Source: Cannabis sativa | Taxonomy: Eukaryota; Streptophyta; Magnoliopsida; Rosales; Cannabaceae | Direction of reading: 5' to 3' | Assembly (NCBI RefSeq): GCF_029168945.1 | Contig: NC_083601.1 | Coordinates: forward strand, 72,467,595 to 72,531,594 | DNA length: 64,000 nt | Shown here: piece after piece, positions 1 to 11,799 of the stretch | Layout of the letters: every line of letters starts with the position of its first letter | Numbering within the stretch: the stretch's first letter is position 1 | Notes under the pieces: generated by a model | Database searches by the model: none | Told to the model about the DNA's origin: nothing | What the model saw: only the letters and a program-made list of their open reading frames with translations | Program-made: the position numbers and the translations under genes

Positions 1-318
1 GTTATTAGTGACTATTAATTTTGTTTTAAAATATAGTGATCGTCGATTTTTAAGAAAAAATACACCTTAAAAACTTTTCTCAAAAGATATTTTAATAAAT
101 TAATTGTTAATAATTAAAAAAATTCATATATGTAAGACTAAGAATGATAAGATAAATCATATTTTTTCAATGCATTTTTATTATTTTTTAGAAACTTCAG
201 TTTTTTCTATAATATAACTTTGTAAAAAATTCACATTTAAAAAATAAACTTTTTTCAATAGTAATTATAGCTTATGATTTTTTTTAAGACCGCGCAACGC
301 GCGGCTTTTGTTTCCTAG
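1..318 (+). mobile_element. Helitron 3' terminal fragment
   Basis: The block ends with the Helitron 3' signature: a perfect GC-rich hairpin (CCGCGC-AAC-GCGCGG, 290-304), ten bases, then CTAG at 315-318, followed by T. The flank from 319 matches the internal DNA of copia copy E from 38033, where A38032 precedes T38033. The insertion is therefore between A and T, as known for rolling-circle Helitrons. The remaining 285 bases are A+T rich with no reading frame. The 5' TC end and any Rep/helicase gene lie outside the window, so autonomy cannot be judged. Confidence 0.82.
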
Positions 319-720
319 TTTAAAATAAATGAGTTATAGTATATTATTAGAAATTGAATTAATTAGTCAAAGGAAAATCTAGATAGGTGATATTTTTGCT
401 TGAAGTATTTTTCTAAGTAATTATTACTTAAGTATTTCGAAAATATAAAGTTTTTATACTTTCTTTTTCAAAATACAATAAATATATTCTCATGAAAATT
501 TATTTTGAGTTGCAAATTAATTTAAATTAATACAACTTAAATAATTTTCTTAATATTTATATAACAAAATTACTACTGAGATGGAAATAATTCAATTTAT
601 TTCAATCACCATCTAAGTATAATTTTATAAATATTAAATTAAATTCTAATTTAGAATTTTAATTCTAAATTCGACATTTAATGAATATATTTTATTATAA
701 ATAATAATGAAAATACATTT

Positions 721-1790
721 TAAAGAATGAGCTTTATTATTAAGATATTCGATCTCCATTGTTGGTTTTACATAGCGTTTGTTTTAGTGAGTAATCCTCC
801 CTAATGGAGGAACGTTCATTAGCAAGTTCGCACCGTTTAATCTCGAAAGATAAGTAGGTTTGTATGTGTTTTATATTGTATGGATCACCCTAATGGTGGC
901 GACTGTATTGACTTGCAAAATATGAAACAATGGTAGAAGCTCATAAGATAGAATAACCTTGACTCTCGCCTAAACGGGACAACGTTGGATTCCAATCTTG
1001 ATCGAATAAAAGGTTGCTAGAATGTTTAACATTTTAGATGAGCTGACAACTCTTTTCAATGGATGGTAGCTTTGACTCTCGCCTAAACGGGACACTGATA
1101 TCAGTTTGTTGAAAACCTTGGAAATTATTTAGGGTTGTACGTTTTAGTATTTTCACTTGTCATTCCTACTTGCTATATGTTTAATAATTTCTGAATTGTG
1201 TATGAATTTATATTGAACTAAGTTATTTTCTGTTATTAAATTGTAGTTTAATTTCGAATCTTTATTTTTGATCTAACTTGGTTTGTTTATCTAATGAGAT
1301 AAATCCCTAATGGATTTTCACCATTAGACATACATAATAGTGTTAGATCTCGAAAGATAAATATTGTATATGCAACATCTAGCAGTTCATCAATTGATGA
1401 CACCTTAGACTAGTATTTTTACAATATGAAACAAGAAGATTGTATAAATAAGATTACTTTGACTTTCACTAGTCGAAGCATCGTTGGATTCTTATTTAAA
1501 CAACGAAATTATCCTAATTCCTCTTAGCTTATTCATTTCGAATTAGCTCAATAATATATCATTGGATGAATGGTCTATAAATCATTTCATGTCATTCTAT
1601 TTTCTCTTAAGAAATTAAATGACATATGATTATAACCCGAAATTCTATTCCACAATGATATAAGTCCTCAATCTTAGAAATCTCCTACTTGTATGGGCAA
1701 ATCTGAGTTTAAATTAGTAGTGGTGGTCCAAGAAAGAATTACTCATTATATTTGGTACAAATTTAAGTCTTTGACTTTAATTTTAGAATC
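721..1790 (+). repeat. Duplicated hairpin-rich leader module of copy A
   Basis: Two diverged modules lie about 500 bases apart. Shared words keep almost constant offsets: ATCTCGAAAGATAA at 840 and 1347, AATATGAAACAA at 919 and 1423, CGTTGGATTC at 983 and 1482. Within the first module GACTCTCGCCTAAACGGGAC occurs at 961 and 1074. Small hairpins with loop CTAAT lie at 796-810, 886-898 and 1301-1317, and a TTTATCT/AGATAAA hairpin at 1286-1303 abuts the last. There is no conserved reading frame, so this is probably untranslated leader RNA. Confidence 0.7.
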
Positions 1791-2117
1791 CAAATAGAAA
1801 TTTTCTTATATTTCTAATTCCAGAATACAATACAGTTACACTTTCACAAGTGTTTAATATCAATCTTCTATTAATGGATTCAAACTGTATGGAATATGAG
1901 TTTAGTATTCTGTGACCAGGATCCACTTGCACTATTCTAATAACTCTTTGATGTAACTAAACCTAAGTCATCAAAAGACACAACCACACATTTTTAATCT
2001 ATGGCATTTGTATCTTGTTCATAGTGGTTTTGACAAGATCAATCTCTGCAAAGAGTTAATATGCCTATATCCACTGAAAGTAAGTTCATCTCATTCGCAG
2101 ATGGATGTACATTCAGG

Positions 2118-3354
2118 GGTGGATATGAGTTTTTCTTTGTATTCTTAAAACGATCACTCTAGATTATACCTTATGCAAAGAAGTTTGAAATGTTTGAAAA
2201 ATTTCATAAATTTCTAGCAATGGTTAAAACCATTAAGGTAAGTGGTTAAAGATCTTGCGAAATGATAGGGGTGGAGAAATAGTTAGTAGATATGCAGTTC
2301 AAAGATCATTAAATTGATTTTTGAATTATATCCAAACTTACCTTCCAAGAAATTTCGATTTGCATATTGATGATTAGTTACTAGTCGTTGCCTAAATCCT
2401 TCTATGGTTATACAATTTTAGAATGATGTGATGGTTGTATACTTAATGTAAATCATTACTAGATTCATTGATGACCTAATCAAAATCTTAAGAAAAGCTA
2501 GAACTGTTAATCATGGTTTGTTAGCTATTATAAGTGATTAGGGGTGGACCATCCCATAGTCAATAGATAAGAAAATGTTTGTTTAAACAAATACTACTTT
2601 TCTAAGAAAATGACTATGTCTGAAAAGTAGCAAATAAAGGAGATATTTTTTTCTTGATTCCAAAACTGTTCTATCATCTTATTTGACATATGATGATCCC
2701 AGTGCCTCTGTTGTCTTGTCACAACCGAAGAGATCAATACCATTTAGTTTTCTTAGACATAATTCACGGTACCTTGTCGTAGTGGGAGAGTTTCTAGGAA
2801 CTCACCTTCTTATGACTTGGAAGACACTAGTGATTAAAATCCATTGTGAGTTTAAACAAGTAGTGGATTGTCAAGATAAGAAACTAAGAAGAAAGCCAAG
2901 AGAACTATAGTTTGATCCATTCACATGGAGTAACCTAAAGTTTTCTATTACAAGGACATAAAAGAAAATTTGTGTTAATAAGTCTATTCAATGGACTTAA
3001 CAAAACTTCATGTTCCTAGTATTATAAGTTTGAGTTTATCTAAACCTATGGCTTGTGCTATACCTGGTAATTACTTACTCTAATGCAAGCAACTTACTTT
3101 AGTAAGATGCTGAAGCATTTTCTTTCTAATGGAAATCTATAGAAGCTTTTCGACTTCTAGGCATAGATTTTATTTATCTAAGGAAGAGTCTCAACTATTC
3201 CAGAAAAGATAAAGCCATGAAAGAATTTCTTAAATCAACAGTGAGAGGTCTCAAATATGCTTTAGTATGCCTTAGACCAGACACCTGCTGTTGAGTTGGA
3301 GTAATGAGTAAGTATCATATTAATCCAGGAGAGGAACATTGGAAGACAATCAAG
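2118..3354 (+). pseudogene. Eroded copia pol (integrase to RNase H) of copy A
   Basis: No open frame survives, but codon-level traces of a copia polyprotein can be read in the expected order. At 2118 a GGYE-FFFVF stretch resembles the start of the integrase core. At 2264-2278 DRGGE matches the conserved (S)DRGGE integrase motif. A 75-codon open stretch at 2683-2910 (P-K-R-S and R-Y near its middle) falls in the integrase/RT linker region. At 3274-3354 an RPD, then SKYHINPGEEHW stretch matches the conserved RNase H segment of copia elements. Frames shift between traces and stops are frequent. No product is expected. The 2683-2910 stretch recurs almost unchanged in copy E at 47950-48177. Confidence 0.7.
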
Positions 3355-3910
3355 TAAATCTTAAGATTAAGAAGAGGAACTATATGTTAGTCAATAAGGG
3401 TGTATTTAAAACTCTTAAACTACACCACATCAGATTTCGAGATTTGCCTTTGTGCTAGAAAATCTTGCTGATAAGATGGTGATTTCTCTGGGGGTGGAAT
3501 AGTGATTTTGGAGAAGTGTAAAAACCTATCTGAAGTCTCTAGGTCTACCAGAGAGGGACTGAATGTTAAAGTTGTAGGAAAGGTACTTATTCAGTCTAAG
3601 GAAAGTTCTATACATTTTTGGCACCATTCCAAATTGCCTTAACTACTAGTGTTATTTCTTGATTAACCAAAAGTAGTTGCCAAAGGTATTGAATCCAGTA
3701 TCCCAAAAAGTGTAGACATATAGAGAGGAATTTAACATTATCAATGATTTTGTGATTAAGGAAGAGTAATGGTGGAGAAAAGGTTGTGTTTAAATCAACC
3801 TTTCAGATCCTATTACGAGGAGTTTACTACTACTACACTTGATTTGTGTATCAAGGTCTTGAGATTATTTGAAATGCACTTTTTGTTTTATATTAGTGCA
3901 AGTGGGAGTT

Positions 3911-5814
3911 TGTTGGGTTTTATGCCCTAAATAAAACTCCATTTCAATGTAATCCATTTTATTCAACATCAATAAAGAAACAGAAGTATTTTTCATTCAT
4001 TTGTGTATGTTTTGGTTCATGTTATCAATTGCTTGTTTATTTGATTTATAAATTCATCTGAAACCCTTTTCACATACTTGATCCTGTTTATTGTGTTGTC
4101 AACACTTTGGAAAGTAAACATGACTATGTGAATAAAGTTTCCTAGATTTATCAGACACAGGGTTTTAGTGATATGATAATCTACAACAGAGTTTACTTGA
4201 ATTTCGAGAAATGCTATGTTCTTTCCAGAGCATTGGCTAAAGTAAAGCTCAGGTTGGATGCATGGAGTATGCATCGGAAGGGACCGATATTGAACTTTGA
4301 ATTAGATTTATTAAACTTACCGTAATATCTATTCAAGTCAATATCGCCTAGTTGATCCTAGATCAAATGATCTTAATCCTTTTATGATTAGGCTCAATCT
4401 CAAGAGGCTATTCAAGTTCTTTGATTTGTTAGTTAAGCCTACTTTTGGGTCAGGGTGATACGTACATTTTGGGAACACGGTAGTGCAATTGAGTGGGAGC
4501 GCTAACATAAACATGGAATCTATAGCTTCTATCTGGCGAATAGTAAGTAAAGGACGATCTCCTTCGAGCTTGACCAAACGAAAATAAATGGTGGAGTACT
4601 CATTTCACATAAGCAGAAATATCATTTATACAGGGTTAAGTGTTTTAAGGATAAAATACATTGTAGGGTATAACGGTAATCTAATCCCTTTACAGTGTAG
4701 ATCATTCATATAGAGGATCATTGATCAAATTAGGATTATAACAATGGATAACTAATGATGTGTCTATATTGTGGAACATATAGAGCATTCTATATACTGA
4801 GAGTGCAATTCTATGTTCTATGCGTGGATTCAACGAAGAATTAATAAGTCAGTGAATTTAGATTATAAATTCTTGATCTGCTTATTGGAAGCTCGGTTAT
4901 ATAGACCCATGGTCCCCCCACTAGTTGAGATGATATTGCTTGTAAGACTCATATAATTGGTTTTGATTACTCAATTATAATTCTCAAATTAAACTATGTC
5001 TATTTGTGAATTTTTCACTAAGTAAGGGCAAAATTGTAAAGAAAGAGTTTTAGGGGCATATTTGTTAATTATGATACTTTGTATGGTTCAATTAATAAAT
5101 ATGATAAATGACAATATTATTTAATAATTATTTATAGTTATTAAACAATTAGAATTGGCATTTAAATGGTTGAATTTGAAAATTGGCGTTTTTGAGAAAA
5201 TGAGATGCAGAAATGTTAAAACTGCAAAATTGCAAAAAGTGAGGCCCAAATCCATATTGCCTGGGCCGGCCACTTTTATAGGTTTTTTCATCTGATATTT
5301 TCATTATTTTAATGCCAAATAATTCAAACCTAACCCTAGTGGAATGCTATAAATAGATAGTGAAGGCTTCACGAAATTTACACTTAACTTTCACACTTTC
5401 CTTCTGAGAAAAACCTGAGCCTTCACTTTCTAAACCCTAGCCGCCACTCCTTGCTCTTCTTCTTGCTCGAAATTTTGAACCACTTAGTTATTAGAGTAGT
5501 GCCCACACACAGCAAGTGATACCTCAATCATAGTGAGGAAGATCGTGAAGAAAGACATTCAACAAGAAGGAGTTTTAGCACTAAAGAAGGAGAGAAAGAG
5601 ATCCAGGTTCAGATCTTGATAATACTCTGCGACAGAAAGGATACAAGGGTTAGAGATCTAAACGGAAGGAGTCATATTATTCCGCTGCACCCAATGTAAG
5701 GTTTCTAATACTTTATATGTGTTTATTTCATAATCGTTTTAGAAGTTCATATTTAGGGTGTTAATCAACATACTTGTGAGTAAATCTAAGATCCTGGTAA
5801 AAGAATTTCCAACA
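3911..5814 (+). repeat. LTR of copia copy A (right LTR, 1904 bp)
   Basis: It starts TGTTGGG after a polypurine tract and ends TTCCAACA, so the terminal inverted repeat TGTTGG/CCAACA is intact. It matches the LTRs at 33461-35350 and 49175-51074 along its length. It contains a TATA box (5348-5356), CT-rich leader DNA and an antisense 79-codon ORF (4338-4577) shared with sister LTRs. Confidence 0.92.
5348..5356 (+). promoter_or_regulatory. TATA box of LTR A
   Basis: TATAAATAG lies in the conserved context GGAATGC-TATAAATAG-ATAGTGAAGG, about 470 bases before the LTR end. The same site is found in the other family LTRs. Transcription should start some 30 bases downstream, defining the U3/R border. 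The start itself is inferred. Confidence 0.7.
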
Positions 5815-6529
5815 TTTTCACCATTAGACAAACATAATAGTGTTAGATCTCGAAAGATAAATATTGTCTATGCAACATCTAGATGTTCGTCAATTGATGA
5901 CACCTTAGACTAGTATTTTACAATATGAAACAAGAAGATTGTATAAATAAGATTACTTCGACTCTCGCTAATCGGAGCATCGTTGGATTCTTATTTAAAA
6001 CGAAATTATCCTAATTCCTCTTAGCTTATTCATTTCGAATTAGCTCAATAACATATCATTGGATGAATTGTCTATAAATCATTTCATGTCATTTTATATT
6101 TTCTCTTAAGATATTAAATGACGCATATGATTATATTCCCGAAATTCTATCCCAAAATGATATAAATCCTCAATCTTAGAAATCTCTTACTTGTATGGGC
6201 AAATCAACTTAGAGTTAGATTAGTAGTGGTGGTCCAAGAAAGAATTACTCATCATACAGTTACACTTTCGCAAGTGTTTAATAACCATTTTCTTTCAATG
6301 GATTCAAACTGTATGAGTTTAGTATTCTGTGACCAGAATCCACTTGCACTATTCTAAGAACTCTTTGATGTAACTAAACTTAAGTCATCAAAAGACACAA
6401 CCAATTAAATCTATGGCTTTTGTATCTTGTTCATAGTGGTTTTGACAAGATCAATCTCTGCAAAGAGTCAATATGGCTATATCCACTGAAAGTAAGTTCA
6501 TCTCATTTCCAGAAGGATGTACATTCATG

Positions 6530-7620
6530 GGTGGATATGAGTTTTCGATGTGTTCTTAAAACGATCACTCTAGATTTTACCTTATGCAAAAGAAATTTGA
6601 AATGTTTGAAAAATTTCATGAATTTTTAGCAATGGTGAAAACTATCAAGGTAAGTGGTTAAAGATCTTGCAAAATGATAGGGGTGGAGAAAAAGTTAGTA
6701 GATATGCAGTTCAAAGATCATTAATTTGATTTTTGAATTATATCCAAACTTATCTCCCCAGAAATTCAATTTGCATATTGATAACTAGTTACTAGTCGTT
6801 GACATATGATGGACCATCCCATAGTCAGTAGATAAGAAAGTGTTTGTTTAAACAAATACTACTTTTCTAAGAAAATGACTAAGTCTGAAAATAAAGTAGC
6901 AAATAAAGGAGATATTTTTTTCTTGATTCCATAAGTGTTCTATCATCTTATTTGACATATGATGATCCCACTGCCTTTGTTGTCTTGACACAACCGAAGA
7001 GGTCAATACCATTAAGTTTTCTAAAACATAATTCACGGTACCCTGTCGTAGTGGGAGAGTTTCTAGGAACTCACCTTCTTATGACTTGGAAGACACTAGT
7101 GATTAAAATCCATTGTGAGTTTTAAACAAGTAATGGATTGTCAAGATAAGAAGCTAAGAAGAAAAGCCAAGAGAAATATAGTTTGATCCATTCACATGGA
7201 GTAACCTAAAGTTTTCTATTACAAGGACATAAAAGGAAATTTTCGTTAATAAGTCTATTCAATGGACTTAACAAAACTTCCTGTTCCTAGTATTATAGGT
7301 TTGACTTTATCTAAACCTATGGCTTGTGGTATACCTGGTAATTACTTACTCTAATGCAAGCAACTTACTTTAATAAGATGCTGAAGCACTTTCTTTCCTA
7401 TGGCAATCTATAGAAGCTTCACCACTTCTAAGCATAGATTTTATTTATCTAAGGAAAAGTCTCAACTATTCCAGAATAGATAAAGCCACGAAAGAATTTC
7501 TTAAATCAACAGTGAGAGGTCTCAGATATGCTTTTGTATGCCTTAGACTAGACACCTACTGTTGAGTGGGAGTAATGAGTAGGTATCAGATTAATCTAGG
7601 AGAGGAACATTGGAAGACAA
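6530..7620 (+). pseudogene. Eroded copia pol of copy C
   Basis: The traces match copy A: GGYE-F near 6530, DRGGE at 6676-6690 and a SRYQIN...GEEHW RNase H stretch near 7575-7620. Relative to A the copy lacks the part between the first integrase block and the linker, where 'GTTGACATATGATGG' joins two segments near 6800. Stops and frameshifts interrupt every frame. Confidence 0.6.
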
Positions 7621-8149
7621 TCAAGTAAATCTTAAGATTAAGAAGAGGAACTATATGTTAGTCAATAAGGGTGTGTTTAAAACTCTTAGACTACACCACA
7701 TCAGATTTGAAGACTTGCCTTTGTGCTAGAAAGTCTGCTGATAAAATGGTGATTACTCTGGGGGTGGAGTAGTGATTTTGGAGAAGTGTAAAAACCTATC
7801 TGAAGTCTCTAGGTCTACCAGAGAGAGACTGAATGTCAAAGTTGCAGGAAAGGTACTTATTCAGTCTAAGGAAAGTTCTATACATTTGTGGCACCGTTCT
7901 TAATAACTAAGAAGTAGTTGCCAAAAGTATAGAATCAAGTATCCCAAGAGAGTAGACTTATAGAGAGGAATTTCACATTATCAAGGATTTTGTGATTAAG
8001 GAAGAGTAATGGGGAGAAGAGGTTGTGGTCAATTCAACCTGTCAGATCCTATTACGAGAAGTTTACTACTATTACACTTGATTTGTATATCAAGGTGTTG
8101 AGATTATTTGAAATGCACATTTTGTTTTATATTAGTGCAAGTGGGAGTT

Positions 8150-9393
8150 TATTGGGTTTTGTGCCCTAAATAAAACCCATTTCATATAATCAGATTTACT
8201 TATTAATAAAGATTAGAAATAACATTTTATGTTGCATGGTTCACATGATTTATTTCATGATTATATATATATAATGTATGAATTCTATTTAAGTCCAGAA
8301 CATATGAATATGTTAAATATTATAGTGTTGTCAGCACAGTGGAATATAATCTTAATTATATGTTCGAAAGTTTATTCCCTAATTTGTCAGAACACTGGAT
8401 TTAGACTGACATGGTATAATCAGCGATAGGTATTCTTACACCTTGGAAAAGTGTTATGTCCTTTCCAGGACATTGGCAAAGTTTAACAGTATGGGATGTA
8501 TGGAGTATACATCGGAAGGGACCGATATTGAACTTTGATTAGATATATTAGAATTTACTGTAATATCTATTCAATTCAATATCACCTGTTGATCCTAGAT
8601 CAAATGATCTTAATCCTGATATGATTAGGTTGAATCTCATGAGTGTTATTCGTGTTATTTGATTTGTTAGTTAAGCCTACTTTTGGGTCAGGGTGATACG
8701 TACATTTTGGGAACACGGTAGTGCAATTGAGTGGGAGCGCTAACATAAATATGGAATCTATAGCTTCTATCTGGCGAATAGAAAGTAAAGGATGATTTCT
8801 TTCGAGCTTAACCAAACGAAAATAAATGGGAGAGTACTCATTTCACTTAGCTGAAATATCATTTATACAGGGTTAAGTGTTTTAACGATAAAATACATTG
8901 TAGGGTGTTATGGTAATTTAATCCCTTTACAATGTAAATCATCTATATAGAGGATCATTGATCACATTAGGATTATAACAATTGATAACTAATGACGTAT
9001 CTATATCGTGGAACATATAGACCCTTTGATATGACTGAGAGTGCAATTCCAAGTTCTAAGAGTGGATTCAATAAGGAATTAATAAGTTAGGGAATTTACT
9101 TGGTAAATTCGGTTCGACTTATTGGAAGCTCGGTTATATAGACCCGTGGTCCCCATACTAGTTGAGACCATACTGCTTGTAAGACTCATTTAATTGATTT
9201 TAATTAATCAATTATATTTCTCAAGATTAGACTATGTCTATTTGTGAATTTATCACTTATTAAGGGTAAAACAGTAAATAGAGAGTTTAAAGAGTATATT
9301 TATTAATTGGGAAACTTTGATTAGTTTTTATTAATAAATAAAATAAATGACAACATATTATCTATTAATTGGCAATTTTGGAGAATGGGAAAC
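8150..9393 (+). repeat. LTR of copy C, first segment
   Basis: It is homologous to the family LTR from its first base, with the leading TG mutated to TA, and ends abruptly at GAAAC (9389-9393), the target duplicated by D. The remainder is at 19561-20122. The 'GCCCTAAATAAAACCCATTTCAT' start combines features of the A/E-type and B/G-type LTRs. Confidence 0.85.
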
Positions 9394-11287
9394 TGTTGGA
9401 AATTATTTTACCACGATCTTAGATCTACTCACAAGTATGTTTATTAACATCCTAAATAAGAACTTTCTAAAACGATAAATTAAACACATATAAAGTTTAG
9501 GAAACCTTACATTGGGTGCAGCGGAATAATATGACTCCTTCCGTTCAGATATCTAGCCCTTGATTCCTTTCTGTAGTAGAGCATTATCAATATCTGAACC
9601 TGGATCTCTTTCTCTGAATCCTTGATGCTGAAACTCCTTTGCTGATGATCTTTCTTCACAATCTTCCTCACTATGATTGAGGTATTGCTTGATGTGTGTG
9701 GGCACTACTCTAATCACTAAGGTAAGTCGAAATTATCAAGGAAGAAGAGAGAGTGAGGGTGGCGGCCAAGGTAGAGAGAGAGGCTCAGGTTTTCTGATTC
9801 AGAAGTGTCAGAAGAAAAGTCTTATTTTTCTGAAGCCTTCACTATCTATTTATAGCATTCCACTAGGGTTAGGTTTGAATTATATGGCATTAAAATAATG
9901 AAAAAATCAATTTAAAACACACACAATAGGTGGCCGGCCATGCCTTATGGATTGGGCCTTGGGTTTTGCAATTTTGCAATTTTAACACCTTTTGTATCTG
10001 ATTTTCTCAAAAATGCCAATTTCCTAATTCAACCATTTAAATGTCAATTCTAACTATTTAATAACTATAAATAATTATTAAATAATATTGTCATTTATCA
10101 TATTTATTAATTGAACCATACAAAGTATCATAATTAACAAATATGCCGCTATAAACTCTTTCTTTACAATTTCGCCCTTACTTAGTGAAAATTTCACAAA
10201 TAGACATAGTCTAATTTGAGAATTATAATTGATTAATCAAAACCAATTACATGAGTCTTACAAGCAATATTATCTCAACTAGTGGGGGGACCATGGGTCT
10301 ATATAACCGAGCTTCCAATAAGTAGATCAAGAATTTAGCACTAAAATTCACTATCTTATTAATTCTTCGTTGAATTCACGCATAGAACTTAGAATTGCAC
10401 TCTCAGTATATAGAATGCTCTATATGTTCCACCATATAGACACATCATTAGTTATCCATCGTTATAATCCTAATTTGATCAATTATCCTCTATATGAATG
10501 ATCTACACAGTAAAGGGATTAAATTACCGTAACACCCTACTATGTATTTTATCCTTAAAACACTTGACCCCGTATAAATGATATTTCAGCTTATGTGAAA
10601 TGAGATCTCCACCATTTATTTTTCGTTTGGTCAAGCTCGAAGGAGATCCTCCTTTGCTTACTATTTGCCAGATAGAAGCTATAGATTCCATGTTTATGCT
10701 AGCGCTCGCACTCAATTGCACTACCGTGTTCCCAAAAAGTACGTATCACCCTGACCTAAAAGTAGGCTTAACTAACAATTCAAGGAACACGAATAGCCTT
10801 TCGAGATTGAGCCTAATCATAACAGGATTAAGATCATTTGATCTAGGATCAACTAGGCGATATTGACTTGAATAGATTTTACGGTAAGTTTAATTAAATC
10901 TAAGTCAAAGTTCAATATCGGTCCCTTCCGATGCATACTCCATGCATCCAACCTGAGCTTTACTTTAACCAATGTTCTGGAAAGAACATAGTATTTCTCC
11001 AAATACAAGTAAACTCTTGTTGTAGATTATCATATCAGTAAAACCCTGTGTCTGATAAATCTAGGAAACTTTATTCACATAGTCATGTTTACTTTCCAAT
11101 GTGTTGACGGCACAATAAACAGGATCAAGTATGTGAAAAGGGTTTCAGATGAATTTATACATTATGTACATATAATCATGAAATAAATCATGTGAACCAT
11201 GCAACATTAAATGTTATTTCTGATCTATATTAATAAGTAAATCTGATTATATTGAAATGAGTTTTATTTAGGGCATAAAACCCAACA
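9394..11287 (-). repeat. 3' LTR of copy D
   Basis: This is the reverse complement of the family LTR, reading TGTTGGAAA...CCCAACA on the + strand. The TATA box (minus strand) is at 9846-9854. The ORF at 10600-10866 (+) corresponds to the LTR antisense ORF seen in A and E. Confidence 0.92.
9846..9854 (-). promoter_or_regulatory. TATA box of copy D 3' LTR
   Basis: TATAAATAG on the minus strand. In D's other LTR, the one that would drive transcription, one A of the run is missing (TATAATAG, near 18112), which may weaken that promoter. Confidence 0.6.
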
Positions 11288-11799
11288 AACTCCCACTTGC
11301 ACTAATATAAAACAAAAAGTGCGTTTCAAATAATCTCAACACCTTGATATACAAATCAAGTGTAGTAGTAGTAAACTCCTCGTAATAGGATGTGAAAGGT
11401 TGAATTAAACACAACCTTTTCTCCACCATCACTCTTCCTTTAATCACAAAATCATTGATAATGTGAAATTCCTCTCTATATGTCTACTCTCTTGGGATAC
11501 TGGATTCTATATCTTTGGCAACTACTTTTGGTTAATCAGGAAATTAACACTAGTAGTTTAAGGCAATTTGGAATGATGCCAAAAATGTATAGAACTTTCC
11601 TTAGGCTAAATAAGTACCTTTCCTGCAACCTTAACATTCAGTCCCTCTCTGGTAGACCTAGAGACTTCAGATAGGTTTTTACACTTCTCCAAAATCACTA
11701 TTCCACCCCCAGAGTAACCACCATCTTATCAGAAATATTTACTAGCACATAGGCAAATTTCGAAATCTGATGTGGTGTAGTCTAAGAGTTTTAAACACA

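Larger units (their letters stand above)
319..5814 (+). mobile_element. Ty1/copia-family copy A, internal region and right LTR
   Basis: This is the right-hand part of a plus-strand copia element. Its internal DNA resumes after the Helitron and aligns by eye with copy E (38033-49174): A+T-rich leader, hairpin modules, eroded pol, then a polypurine tract (AAGTGGGAG) just before the LTR at 3911. At 5815 the sequence jumps to the middle of another copy's internal region (like 1316 onward) rather than to a primer-binding site. A is therefore nested inside copy C, not tandem to it. Its 5' LTR is outside the window. Confidence 0.85.
5815..9393 (+). mobile_element. Copia copy C, internal remnant and first part of its LTR
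   Basis: Internal DNA homologous to copy A from about position 1316 onward resumes directly after A's LTR, then runs into an LTR at 8150. That LTR is cut at 9393 by copy D and resumes at 19561. The LTR start is TATTGGG rather than TGTTGGG, and the copy is more diverged than A, D and E, so it is older. The 5' portion lies beyond the window. Confidence 0.8.

Noticed and set aside
2118..3490. Recurrent GGGGTGGA words in copia internal regions, first taken for a regulatory repeat
   Set aside because: Two of them fall inside readable integrase traces (GGYE and DRGGE), so they are coding relics. The others show no regular spacing.
3911..8150. Possible LTR-internal-LTR tandem array of one element
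   Set aside because: After the LTR at 5814 the sequence resumes in mid-internal region without a PBS, which fits nesting in copy C and not a tandem element.
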